Part shown: positions 1-8,508 of the stretch, piece by piece
How the letters are laid out: the number at the start of each line of letters is the position of its first letter
Numbering within the stretch: position 1 is the first letter of the stretch
NCBI GenBank assembly: GCA_026002935.1
Contig: BPGH01000001.1
Span: 793,965 to 857,964, forward strand
Source: Acidimicrobiia bacterium
GTDB taxonomy: Bacteria; Actinomycetota; Acidimicrobiia; IMCC26256; PALSA-610
Direction of reading: 5' to 3'
DNA length: 64,000 nt
Notes under the pieces: model-generated
What the model saw: the letters and a program-made list of their open reading frames with translations, nothing else
What the model was told of the DNA's origin: nothing
The model's database searches: none
Translations under genes and position numbers: made by a program

Positions 1-1
1 C

Positions 2-214
2 CGGATGATCGGCGGCGAGCTGCGGCCCCACCCGCTCGAGACCAGCGCCGTCGGCTTCTTCGCGCGCGACTCGCTGCCGCAGCCGCTCGCCGGCGCGCAC
101 CGCTGGCTCGACCTCGCGTTCCGCGCCATCGGGGGTGAGGCGTTCCCCACCTGGTACGACCCGCCGCGCACGCCGCCGTGGCGGTCGCCCGCGGACGCCG
201 GCGACTCAGGCTGA
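2..214 (+). CDS. Nudix hydrolase, C-terminal end (cut by window edge)
   Basis: The reading frame enters from the left edge and ends at a TGA, leaving about 70 residues. The segment FFARDSLPQPL, followed by an amphipathic stretch and a WYDPPRTPPWR ending, resembles the C-terminal region of Nudix hydrolases of the ADP-ribose pyrophosphatase group, where a conserved 'gFF..d.LP.l' strand precedes the last helix. The Nudix box itself would lie upstream and is not visible. The 3' end overlaps the convergent neighbour by 9 bp. The family call rests on this short tail only. Confidence 0.45.
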   Translation, partial: RMIGGELRPHPLETSAVGFFARDSLPQPLAGAHRWLDLAFRAIGGEAFPTWYDPPRTPPWRSPADAGDSG

Positions 215-700
215 GAGCTGGGCGCGCAGCAGGGCGACGATCGAGGCCGCACCCCGCGAGCGCTCCCATTCGTCCGCGACGCGGTCGTGGTCGACGAGGC
301 CCGCCGCGTCGGGGGCCACGCCGAGCAGGTCGGTCGCCGCCGACGCGAGCGTCTGCGGCTCCACGTCGTCGCCGAAGGGCGCGTAGCACTCGAGGCCGTC
401 CCACAGCCGGTCGAGCGGCCGGGTCTCCTCGCCGAGCCGGAGCGCGCCGGGGTCCTCGCCGGCCGACAACGCGCCGACCACGGCCTCCCACACGTCGTAG
501 TGCGACAGGCCGCGGGGCGCGGTGTAGCCCCCGACCGGGTGCAGCCGCCACTCCAGGGTGAGGTCGGTGCCGGGCACGTCGGTGAGCCACGTCTGCGAGC
601 CGTTCACGTAGCTGTCGACCGGCGGGCCGAGGCGCTCGTCGAGCGCGAGGACGAGCGGGGGCGACACCGCCCACACCGTCGTCGCGACGCGTGCTCCCAC
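206..700 (-). CDS. Hypothetical protein (164 aa)
   Basis: A 164-residue soluble acidic protein starting at ATG 700. There is no signal peptide, membrane segment or catalytic motif that I recognise. The N-terminal half is rich in Trp, Tyr and hydrophobic residues, and the C-terminal half is helical and Asp/Ala rich. It is convergent with the Nudix gene and divergent from the acyltransferase at 733, with only 32 bp between the two starts. Coding nature is supported by frame length and protein-like composition; function is unknown. Confidence 0.55.
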   Translation of the reverse strand: MGARVATTVWAVSPPLVLALDERLGPPVDSYVNGSQTWLTDVPGTDLTLEWRLHPVGGYTAPRGLSHYDVWEAVVGALSAGEDPGALRLGEETRPLDRLWDGLECYAPFGDDVEPQTLASAATDLLGVAPDAAGLVDHDRVADEWERSRGAASIVALLRAQLSA

Positions 701-732
701 CCCGTAGACGCTACTTCGGACCCGCTCCTACG

Positions 733-2157
733 ATGCGATCGATGCGCCGTTACGACCGGCTGAGCGCGCTCGACGCCAGCTTCCTCCACATGGAGCGGCT
801 CGAGTGCCCGATGCACGTCGGGGCGCTCAGCGTGTTCGAGGGCGCACCGCTGTTCGACGAACGGGGCCGGTTCCGCATCGACGAGGTGCGCGAGCTGGTG
901 CTGTCGCGCCTCTCCCGGCTGCCCCGGTTCCGCCGCCGGCTGATGCGCGTGCCCTACGACCAGGGCCGCCCGATCTGGGTCGACGACGACCGCTTCGACG
1001 TCGCCTATCACGTGCGCCACACCGCGCTGCCGCGGCCGGGGAGCTGGGACCAGCTCGTCGCGCTCACGACGCGGGTACAGGAGCAGCTGCTCGACCGCGA
1101 ACGCCCGCTGTGGGAGCTGTGGTTCGTCGAGGGGCTCGAGGACGGCAACGTCGCCCTCGTCCAGAAGACCCATCACGCGCTGGTCGACGGGATCTCCGGG
1201 GTGGACGTCGCGACCCTCCTGCTCGACCTCTCGCCGCGCCACGAGCGGCCGGTCGCCGAACCCTGGGAGCCGGAGCCGGCGCCGAGCCCGTCGCAGCTCC
1301 TGCTCGACACGCTCGTGGAGCGCGTCACCGAGCCGGCCGAGATCGTCCGCTCGGTCCGCAGGATGCTGCGCGTCCCGCGCCGCGCCCTCGCGCAGGCGGG
1401 CGAGCTCCTGCAGTCGTTCGGGACGATGCTGTCGCGCGACGTGATCGCACCGGTCACCTCGCTGAACGGGCGGACGGGCCGCCACCGCCGGCTCGCGACC
1501 GTGCGGGTCCCCCTCGCCGACGTGAAGGAGATCCGGGCGAGGCTGGGCGGGACCGTCAACGACGTCGTGCTCAGCGGCGTCGCGGGCGGGCTGCACCGGC
1601 TGCTCGTGCACCGCCGCGAGCCCACGGACGGCCTGAAGCTGCGCGTGATGGTGCCCGTGTCGGTGCGCACCGACGACGAGCGCGGCGCGCTCGGCAACAA
1701 GGTGTCGGCGATGTTCGTGTCGCTACCCGTCGGCCCGCTGCCTCCCGCCGAGCGGCTCGCGTCGGTCACCGCCCAGACGCGGCACCTGAAGGAGCGGCAC
1801 CAGGCCGTCGGCGCGGACTTCCTGATCAACATGACCGGGTTCGCGGCGCCCACGCTGGTGAGCCTCGCGGCGCGGCTGGTCCACCGCCAGCGCCTCCTCA
1901 ACCTGGTCGTGACGAACGTACCCGGCCCGCAGTTCCCGCTGTACCTGATGGGGGCGCGCCTGCTCGAGGCGTTCCCGATCGTGCCGCTGACCCGCAACCT
2001 CACCGTCGTGGTCGGGATCCTCTCGTACGACGGGACGCTGCACTTCGGTCTGTGGGGCGACCGCGACGCCGCGCCCGACCTCGAGGTGCTGGCGGGTGGC
2101 ATCGAGGACGAGTTCGCGCACCTGCGCAAGGTCGCACAGGAGAGGAGCGGAGCATGA
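733..2157 (+). CDS. Wax ester synthase/diacylglycerol acyltransferase (WS/DGAT)
   Basis: 474 residues. The start region RRYDRLSALDASFLHMER matches the family N-terminus, and the catalytic HHxxxDG motif is seen as HHALVDG near residues 147-153, followed by the GTVNDVVL segment of the second half. These enzymes transfer acyl groups from acyl-CoA to diacylglycerol or fatty alcohols at the membrane to make storage lipid. ATG 742 is an alternative start: TACGAT at 729-734 could be a -10 box giving a leaderless transcript from there. The stop overlaps the amidase start by 4 bp (ATGA), so translational coupling is likely. A second family member lies at 47.7 kb. Confidence 0.9.
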   Translation: MRSMRRYDRLSALDASFLHMERLECPMHVGALSVFEGAPLFDERGRFRIDEVRELVLSRLSRLPRFRRRLMRVPYDQGRPIWVDDDRFDVAYHVRHTALPRPGSWDQLVALTTRVQEQLLDRERPLWELWFVEGLEDGNVALVQKTHHALVDGISGVDVATLLLDLSPRHERPVAEPWEPEPAPSPSQLLLDTLVERVTEPAEIVRSVRRMLRVPRRALAQAGELLQSFGTMLSRDVIAPVTSLNGRTGRHRRLATVRVPLADVKEIRARLGGTVNDVVLSGVAGGLHRLLVHRREPTDGLKLRVMVPVSVRTDDERGALGNKVSAMFVSLPVGPLPPAERLASVTAQTRHLKERHQAVGADFLINMTGFAAPTLVSLAARLVHRQRLLNLVVTNVPGPQFPLYLMGARLLEAFPIVPLTRNLTVVVGILSYDGTLHFGLWGDRDAAPDLEVLAGGIEDEFAHLRKVAQERSGA

Positions 2158-3584
2158 CGGATCCGGCGGTGTGGGAACGCGACGCGTGGGAGCTCGCCGA
2201 CGACGTGCGCGCCGGCCGGCGATCGGCGGTCGAGCTGCTCGACACGTTCGTCGCGCGCATCGAGCGGTTCGACCCCGAGCTCAACGCGTTCTGCTTCCTC
2301 GACGTCGAGGGGGCGCGCGCACGGGCGGCGGAGATCGACGCCGCCGTCGCGCGCGGCGAGGACCCGGGCCCCTGGGCGGGTGTCCCGATGGGGGTCAAGG
2401 AGCTGGCGCAGGTCCGGGGCTGGCCCGACACGCACGCCTCGCGCCTGTACGCGGACGCGGTCGCCGACCACGACGGCACGGAGATCGCGCGCCTGCGCGC
2501 GGCGGGCGCCGTGCTGGTCGGCCTGACGACGTCGCCCGAGTTCGGCTCCACCAACTGGACCCGTTCGTACCTGCACGGCACGACCCGGAACCCCTGGAAC
2601 CCGGAGCGCACCCCCGGCGGGTCCTCGGGCGGGTCGGCCGCGGCCGTCGCGGCGGGCATGGTGCCGATCTGCACCGGTGGCGACGGCGGCGGGTCGATCC
2701 GCATCCCGTCCTCGTACTGCGGGCTGTTCGGCTTCAAGGTTTCGTTCGGCCGGGTCGGCGCGGCGCGGGTGTTCGACAACTCGCTCACGTCGGTGCCCGG
2801 GCCGATCTGCCGGTCGGTGCTCGACGCGGCGCGCTACGTCGACGCGATCGCCGGACCGACCGTGGCCGACCCGACCTCGCTGCCGCGGCCGACGCGGCCG
2901 TACGAGGAGGCGCTGCGATCGGGTGCGGCGGTCGAGGCCCTGCGCGGCAGGCGGGCGGCGTGGTCGGCGACGCTCGGGTACGCCGTGTGCGATCCCGAGG
3001 TCGAGAAGATCGCGTACGAGGCCGCGCTCGCGCTCGCCGCCGACGCCGGCCTCGAGCTCGTCGAGGTCGACGTCCGCCTGCCGAAGCCGTCACGGTCGTG
3101 GGGCATCCTGTCGTCGATCGACATGGCGACCCGGTACGGGGAGGCCGCGCGCGGCCGGCTCGACGACGTCACGCCGGTGCCGCGCGCGGGGTTCGAGATG
3201 GTGGAGCGCCTCGACGCGCAGCAGCTCCTCACGGCGCTGCGACGCCGCGACGAGATGCTCGCCGCGGTGGCCGAGGTCTTCGAACAGGTCGACCTGCTGC
3301 TCACCCCCACCACCGCGACGACCGCGTTCGTCGCGGAGGGTCCGCCGCCGATGGAGATCGCCGGTCAGCGGGTCGGCGGGATGGGCTCGGTGCCGTTCAC
3401 GGCGCCGTTCAACATCTCGGGCCAGCCCGCGGTGAGCATCCCGGCGGGCACCTCCCACGAGGGCCTCCCCGTCGGCCTGCAGGTCGTGACCCGCCGCCAC
3501 GACGAGGAGCTCGTCCTCGCCGCGGGCCTGGTGGCGGAGCGCAACCGGCCGTGGCCCAAGCTCGCCCCGATGGCCGCGACGTGA
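2154..3584 (+). CDS. Amidase (amidase signature family)
   Basis: 476 residues. The amidase-signature catalytic triad is visible: Lys82 in MGVKEL, cis-Ser157 in the TPGGSSGGSAA loop and nucleophile Ser181 in GGDGGGSIRIPS. The 24-residue spacing between the two serines is the one usual in this family. These cytoplasmic enzymes hydrolyse carboxylic amides; the substrate cannot be read from sequence. The start ATG overlaps the acyltransferase stop by 4 bp, and the metallo-hydrolase gene follows after 19 bp, so the three probably form one transcription unit. Confidence 0.9.
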   Translation: MTDPAVWERDAWELADDVRAGRRSAVELLDTFVARIERFDPELNAFCFLDVEGARARAAEIDAAVARGEDPGPWAGVPMGVKELAQVRGWPDTHASRLYADAVADHDGTEIARLRAAGAVLVGLTTSPEFGSTNWTRSYLHGTTRNPWNPERTPGGSSGGSAAAVAAGMVPICTGGDGGGSIRIPSSYCGLFGFKVSFGRVGAARVFDNSLTSVPGPICRSVLDAARYVDAIAGPTVADPTSLPRPTRPYEEALRSGAAVEALRGRRAAWSATLGYAVCDPEVEKIAYEAALALAADAGLELVEVDVRLPKPSRSWGILSSIDMATRYGEAARGRLDDVTPVPRAGFEMVERLDAQQLLTALRRRDEMLAAVAEVFEQVDLLLTPTTATTAFVAEGPPPMEIAGQRVGGMGSVPFTAPFNISGQPAVSIPAGTSHEGLPVGLQVVTRRHDEELVLAAGLVAERNRPWPKLAPMAAT

Positions 3585-3603
3585 CGGCGGGTAGCCTGCG
3601 GGC

Positions 3604-4782
3604 GTGACCGACACGCACCCGCACACCCGGCCGCGCCGGCCCAAGCAGGAGCAGGAGCCGGCGTCGGAGGAGGTCGTGGAGGTCGCGCCCGGCGTGCTGC
3701 GCATGCAGCTCCCGATCTGGATGCCGGGGCTCGGGCACGTGAACACCTACGGGCTCGTCGACGACCGCGGCCTCGCCGTCGTCGACCCGGGCCTCCCCGG
3801 CCCGCAGTCGTGGAAGGCGCTGCGGCAACGGCTGAAGGCGGCGGACTACAAGGTGAAGCACGTGCACACCGTCGTGGTGACGCACTCGCACCCCGACCAC
3901 TTCGGCGCCGCGGGGCGCATCGCGCGCGAGGCGGGCGCGCGCCTCGTCACGCACCACGCATTCTCCACGTGGACGGTCAAGGGACCGAGCCCCCAGCGCG
4001 CCCTGTCGGAGGGCGAGGCGCGCCGCCTCGAGGTCGAGGCCGCCGCCGTCGCGCAGGAGCTCGACGTGCCGCCCGACGAGATCCCGACGATCCGCGACCC
4101 CGACGTCGTCCCCGACGACACCGACGAGCGCGAGGCGACGTCGATGCCCTGGGGGACGAGGACGCCGTGGGGGACGGTCAACCCGGGCCCGCCGCTGAAG
4201 CGGCGGCTGCTGATCCGGGCCATGCGGCTGCTGTTCTCGCCGCCCGAGCCGACCGACCGGGTGCACCACGGCGAGCGGCTCCGGCTCGCGGGCCGCGACT
4301 GGTTCGTGGTGCACACCCCGGGTCACACGGTCGACCACCTCTGCCTGTGGGACCCCGAGTCCGGCACCCTGCTGACGGGCGACCACGTGTTGCCGTCGAT
4401 CACGCCCCACGTGTCGGGCGTTCGGCGCGCCGACTCGTTGAAGTCGTACCTGGCGACGCTCGACCTCGTCGCGCGGCTCGAGGGGGTGCGGCTCGGGCTC
4501 CCCGCCCACGGGCACCCGTTCACCGACGTCCCCGGCCGGGTCGAGGCGATCAAGCACCACCACGCCGAGCGGATGGAGTTGCTGCGCGAAGCGTCGCTGG
4601 CGCTCGGGCCCGCGACCGTGCAGCAGCTCTCGCGCGAGGTGTTCCCGAAGCGGCACTGGGGGGTCATGGCCGAGAGCGAGACGTTCGCCCACCTCGAGCA
4701 CATGGTGCACGCGGGTGAGGCGGAGCGCTGGGAAGAGGGCGAGACGCTGTTGTACCGCGTCTCGCCCCCTTCCGCCGCGTGA
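3604..4782 (+). CDS. MBL-fold metallo-hydrolase
   Basis: 392 residues from a GTG start. The zinc-binding HxHxDH signature is seen as HSHPDH at residues 94-99, preceded by a VVDPGLPG strand and followed by the second-ligand region GHTVDHLCLW and GDHVLPS. A C-terminal winged-helix-like segment of about 90 residues (from roughly AIKHHHAERMELL) is the BLACT-type extension found in RNase Z and lactonase-like members. An insertion of about 70 residues after the first metal motif is Arg/Glu/Pro rich. It is probably co-transcribed with the amidase; the substrate is unknown. Confidence 0.85.
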   Translation: MTDTHPHTRPRRPKQEQEPASEEVVEVAPGVLRMQLPIWMPGLGHVNTYGLVDDRGLAVVDPGLPGPQSWKALRQRLKAADYKVKHVHTVVVTHSHPDHFGAAGRIAREAGARLVTHHAFSTWTVKGPSPQRALSEGEARRLEVEAAAVAQELDVPPDEIPTIRDPDVVPDDTDEREATSMPWGTRTPWGTVNPGPPLKRRLLIRAMRLLFSPPEPTDRVHHGERLRLAGRDWFVVHTPGHTVDHLCLWDPESGTLLTGDHVLPSITPHVSGVRRADSLKSYLATLDLVARLEGVRLGLPAHGHPFTDVPGRVEAIKHHHAERMELLREASLALGPATVQQLSREVFPKRHWGVMAESETFAHLEHMVHAGEAERWEEGETLLYRVSPPSAA

Positions 4783-4803
4783 GCGGGGCGCCCGCTCGGA
4801 CGC

Positions 4804-5424
4804 TCAGGGCAGGTCGACCGGGATCAGCACCCGGGTGATCCCGTGCACGACGCCGTTGCTCGCGCGCCGGTCGAGCGCGAACAGGTCGAGGCGCGGGTCG
4901 CGCAGGTCGGGCTCGGCGTCCACGAGGGAGATGCCGCGCCGGCCGATCGTCGGGCCGAGCAGCGTCGGGATCTCGCGGGCCCGTAGCACGTCGAGGGGGC
5001 GCAGCACGCCCGGGCTCACGTGGTAGCGCAGCACGTCGGCGAGGACCGGGATCGGGTCGCCGCCGCCGATCGTGGTCAGGGCGCCGACGAGGTGGTCCCA
5101 CGCGCCCTGCTCGTCCCAGCCGCCGTAGCCGAGGTCGCGTGCCAGGAGCACGAACGCGAGGTCGTCGGGTGCGAAGACCGTGAGCCGGGCGGCGGGGTCG
5201 CCGAGCGCGCCGGTGAGACCCGCGGCCTGCACCGCGTTCAACAGGACGTCGTAGTCGTTCCAGTTGCGGTCGAAGCGCCCCCCGCTCGCGGCGACGACCT
5301 CGGCGATCGTGGGCCTCACCGGATCGGGTGCGCGCCCGCCGGCGTCACGCGCCGCAACCGGTCCGGCGGTGAGCGCGACGAGGCCGGTGGCGACGAGCGC
5401 GCCGGCGAGGAGTCGTCGGGACAT
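4804..5424 (-). CDS. Secreted fasciclin (FAS1) domain protein
   Basis: 206 residues. The N-terminus (MSRRLLAGALVATGLVALTAG then AxA) is a Sec-type signal peptide. The mature part carries one FAS1 domain, with TVFAPDDLAF as the first conserved block, LRYHVSPGVL as the second, and a closing NGVVHGITRVLIP strand. FAS1 domains are extracellular adhesion modules. It is convergent with the metallo-hydrolase. The unusual GGWDEQGAWDHL insert lies between the two conserved FAS1 blocks. Confidence 0.85.
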   Translation of the reverse strand: MSRRLLAGALVATGLVALTAGPVAARDAGGRAPDPVRPTIAEVVAASGGRFDRNWNDYDVLLNAVQAAGLTGALGDPAARLTVFAPDDLAFVLLARDLGYGGWDEQGAWDHLVGALTTIGGGDPIPVLADVLRYHVSPGVLRPLDVLRAREIPTLLGPTIGRRGISLVDAEPDLRDPRLDLFALDRRASNGVVHGITRVLIPVDLP

Positions 5425-5507
5425 GGTGGACCTCCGGTTCGAGGGCGGGAAGGGGCCGTCTCCGCCGGGTCTACGGAGGGGTCGGGTACGCCGGATGACC
5501 TGCCCGT

Positions 5508-6866
5508 ATGATGCGCCGCGTGGCCCTCGACGACGCGGCGATCGCGAACGAAGCGTCCGATCTGCTCGCGCACCTGATCCGGAACGCCTGCGTCAACGAC
5601 GGGACGGAGGGCTCCGGGTTCGAGTCGCGCAGCGTCGACGTGCTCGCGCAGTACCTCGGCGACACGGGCCTCGAGATCGAGCGCTACGCGGCGGTGCCCG
5701 GGCGGGAGAGCCTGGTCGCGCGCGTCGAGGGCTCCGACCCGACCGCCCCGACGTTGCTGCTCATGGGCCACACGGACGTCGTCCCCGTGAACCCGGACGG
5801 CTGGCGCCGGGACCCCTTCGGCGGTGAGCTGGTCGACGGCGAGGTGTGGGGCCGCGGTGCCGTCGACATGCTCAACCTGACCGCGACGATGGCCGTGGCG
5901 GTGCGCGAGCTGGCCCGGTCGGGGTTCCGGCCGCGCGGCACGCTCGTGTACCTCGCCGTCGCCGACGAGGAGAACCTCGGCACCTTCGGCGCCGACCACC
6001 TGCTGCGCCACGAGCGGGAGGCGGTGGCGGCCGACTACGTCGTCACCGAGTCGGGCGGGTTCCAGATGCCCTCGGCGCGCGGCCCGCGGCTCCCCGTGAT
6101 CGTCGGGGAGAAGGGCTCGTACTGGTGCCGCATCACCGTGCGGGGCACGCCGGGGCACGCGTCGCAGCCGTTCCGCACCGACAACGCGCTCGTCACCGCC
6201 GCGGAGGTCGTGCGGCGCCTCGCCGAGTACCGGCCGCCGACCGTGATCCACGACACGTGGCGCAGCTTCGTCGAGGGCGTCGATTTCGGCGAGGACTGGA
6301 ACGGGCGTCTCCTCGACCCCGAGCGGCTCCACGACTTCTGCGAGGAGCTCCCCGTCGGGCTCGCCCGCCAGGCACACGCCTGTACGCACACCACGTTCGC
6401 CCCGACGATCATCAGCGGCGGTACGAAGACGAACGTGATCCCCGACCGGGTCGACGTGGAGGTCGACATCCGCACCCTCCCCGGCCAGCGCGCGTCCGAC
6501 GTGCGCAAGCTCCTCGACGACGCGCTCGGCGATCTCGCCGCCCACGTGGAGGTGACACCCTTCGACGGGAACGAGTCGACGTCGTCGCCCACGCAGACCC
6601 CGCTGTGGGACGCGATGGCGCGGGTGTCGTCACGGCTCGTGGAGGGGTCCGCGCTCGTGCCGTTCCTCACGGTCGGGGCGACCGACGCGCGCTTCTTCCG
6701 CCGGTCCGGTTCCGTCGCGTACGGCTTCGGGCTGTTCTCGCGGCGGCTGTCCTTCGACAGCTTCGCGTCGATGTTCCACGGCAACGACGAGCGGGTCGAC
6801 GTCGATTCGCTGGTGCTGTCGACGCGGCTCTGGCAGGCCCTGGCCGCCGACCTCCTGGGCGGCTGA
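5508..6866 (+). CDS. M20 family metallopeptidase (ArgE/DapE/dipeptidase-like)
   Basis: 452 residues. Metal-ligand motifs of the M20 family are present in order: GHTDVVPV, GRGAVDML, the DEEN pair with the catalytic Glu, and a late ...SVAYGFGLFS region ahead of FHGNDERV holding the last His. A dimerisation-domain insert sits between. These enzymes are di-zinc exopeptidases or deacylases acting on N-acyl amino acids or dipeptides. Start codons ATG 5508 and 5511 are equivalent choices. The gene stands alone, divergent from the fasciclin gene. Confidence 0.85.
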   Translation: MMRRVALDDAAIANEASDLLAHLIRNACVNDGTEGSGFESRSVDVLAQYLGDTGLEIERYAAVPGRESLVARVEGSDPTAPTLLLMGHTDVVPVNPDGWRRDPFGGELVDGEVWGRGAVDMLNLTATMAVAVRELARSGFRPRGTLVYLAVADEENLGTFGADHLLRHEREAVAADYVVTESGGFQMPSARGPRLPVIVGEKGSYWCRITVRGTPGHASQPFRTDNALVTAAEVVRRLAEYRPPTVIHDTWRSFVEGVDFGEDWNGRLLDPERLHDFCEELPVGLARQAHACTHTTFAPTIISGGTKTNVIPDRVDVEVDIRTLPGQRASDVRKLLDDALGDLAAHVEVTPFDGNESTSSPTQTPLWDAMARVSSRLVEGSALVPFLTVGATDARFFRRSGSVAYGFGLFSRRLSFDSFASMFHGNDERVDVDSLVLSTRLWQALAADLLGG

Positions 6867-6920
6867 CCCGCGGCGCCGCCGGCCGAGCCCCCGGGGGTGA
6901 CGCCGGCGACGCCCGCGCCG

Positions 6921-7832
6921 TCAGTCGTCGCGGTGCTCGCGCAGGTAGCGCTCGAAGTCGGCGGCGAGCGACTCGCCCGACGGCAGGTCGTCCTCGTCGA
7001 GCCAGTCGTCGTCGTCGGCGTACGCCTCGTACGCCTCGTAGTCGGCGTCCTCGACGTCGATCACGGTGGCGTCGTAGCGGGCCTCGAGGTTCGCCACGTA
7101 GACGCTCACGTCGTGGTCGGCGTCCACGACCTCGTCGACCGAACGCTCCCAGGCGGCCGCCGCGATCTCGAGGTCGGTCAGGTCCAGGTCGAGGTCGAGG
7201 AGCGACGAGACCGCGTCGAGCAACGCGTGCGTCGACTTCGGGTTCGGCGGCGACGCGACGTAGTGCGGCACCGGCGCCCAGACGGACGCCGACGCGAAGC
7301 CGTGCCGGCGCACGGCGTCGTGCAGGACGCCCACGATCCCCGTCGGCCCCTGGTAGCGCGACCGTTCCATCCCGAGCCGCGCCGCGAGCACCTCGTCGGT
7401 CGCGGAGCCGGTGCAGCGGACGGGTCGCGTGTGCGGTGCGTCCCCCAGCAGGGCGCCCACCGTGACCACGATCTCGCAGCCGGTCCGGCGGGCGACCGAC
7501 ACGACGTCCTCCGAGAACGCGCGCCAGCGGAGGTTGGGTTCGACGCCGAGCAGCAGGATCAGGTCCCGTCCCGGGCCGGCCGCGGCCGAGAAGGTGAGCG
7601 AGGGCCACTCGACGGCGCGCACCACGCCGTCGACGAGCTCGACCGTCGGCCGGGCGGCCTGGAAGTCGAGGTACTCCTCGATGTCGAGGCTCGCGAACTG
7701 CCGGGCCTCGAAGCGCCGGGCGAGCCAGCGCACGGCGTCGGTGGCGGCGTCGCCCGCGTCGTTCCAGCCCTGGAAGGCGGCGACGAGCGCGGGCCGACGC
7801 AGCCGCGGCTCGTGCTCGTAGCGGACGGTCAC
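6921..7832 (-). CDS. PAC2 family protein
   Basis: 303 residues. The N-terminal strand LVAAFQGWNDAGDAA and later VTVGALLGDAPHTRP, GPTGIVG and WAPVPHYVASPPNPK blocks are typical of the actinobacterial PAC2 (proteasome assembly chaperone-like) family. The C-terminal 60 residues are extremely Asp/Glu/Tyr rich (YEAYEAYADDDDW). Actinobacteria pair such proteins with the 20S proteasome, though no proteasome genes are in this window. The exact role is unproven. Confidence 0.85.
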   Translation of the reverse strand: MTVRYEHEPRLRRPALVAAFQGWNDAGDAATDAVRWLARRFEARQFASLDIEEYLDFQAARPTVELVDGVVRAVEWPSLTFSAAAGPGRDLILLLGVEPNLRWRAFSEDVVSVARRTGCEIVVTVGALLGDAPHTRPVRCTGSATDEVLAARLGMERSRYQGPTGIVGVLHDAVRRHGFASASVWAPVPHYVASPPNPKSTHALLDAVSSLLDLDLDLTDLEIAAAAWERSVDEVVDADHDVSVYVANLEARYDATVIDVEDADYEAYEAYADDDDWLDEDDLPSGESLAADFERYLREHRDD

Positions 7833-7854
7833 GCCGCCACCATACGCGGCGGGG

Positions 7855-8508
7855 TCAGCGCCGGACGATCGGGTTGCGCAGGGTCCCTACGCCCTCGATC
7901 GAGATCTCCACGACGTCGCCGTCGCGCAGGAACCGCGGCGGGGTGCGGGCGGCGCCGACGCCGCCGGGCGTCCCCGTGAGGATCACGTCGCCCTCGTCGA
8001 GCGTCGTGCCCTGTGTGATCCACGCGATCAGGTCCGGCACCGGGAAGATCAGGTCGGCCGTGGTCGCCGCCTGCACGACCTCGCCGTTGAGCCGGGTCTC
8101 GAGCGCGAGGCCGCGGTCGAGGTCGACCTCGTCGAGCCCCACGACGTGCGGACCGAGCGGGCAGAACGTGTCGAACGACTTCGACCACGAGAACTGGCCC
8201 GTCGTGAACTGGTGGTCGCGGGCGGAGACGTCGTGGGCGACCGTCACGCCCGCCACCACGTCGAGCGCGCGCTCGCGTGGGACGTCGCGGCACCGCCGCC
8301 CGATCACCACGGCGAGCTCGCCCTCGTAGTCGGGTTGGGTCACGTGGGGCGGCACGACGACGGGCTCCCCGTCGCCGACGACCGACCGCGGCGACTTCGT
8401 GAACAGGGTCGGGACGGTCGGTGCCGGGCGACCGGTCTCGGCCGCGTGGTCGCGGTAGTTGAGGCCGACGGCCCAGATGACCCGGGGCCGCGGGACGGGG
8501 GACCTCAC
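7855..8508 (-). CDS. Fumarylacetoacetate hydrolase (FAH) family protein
   Basis: 217 residues from a GTG that overlaps the upstream CoA-transferase stop by 4 bp (GTGA). The FAH fold is recognisable: NYRDHAAE, TLFTKSPRSVVG, the metal-binding DYEGELAVVIG segment, AHDVSARDHQ, KSFDTFCPLGP and the closing GDVILTGTPGGVG. Family members cleave or decarboxylate beta-dicarbonyl compounds in aromatic-ring catabolism. Coupling to a CoA transferase suggests a small catabolic module; the substrate is unknown. Confidence 0.9.
   Translation of the reverse strand: MRSPVPRPRVIWAVGLNYRDHAAETGRPAPTVPTLFTKSPRSVVGDGEPVVVPPHVTQPDYEGELAVVIGRRCRDVPRERALDVVAGVTVAHDVSARDHQFTTGQFSWSKSFDTFCPLGPHVVGLDEVDLDRGLALETRLNGEVVQAATTADLIFPVPDLIAWITQGTTLDEGDVILTGTPGGVGAARTPPRFLRDGDVVEISIEGVGTLRNPIVRR

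Noticed and set aside
4664-5101. Minus-strand 145-codon frame at 4.7-5.1 kb
   Set aside because: Shadow of the fasciclin gene and of the metallo-hydrolase end; Arg/Pro-rich with no motif.
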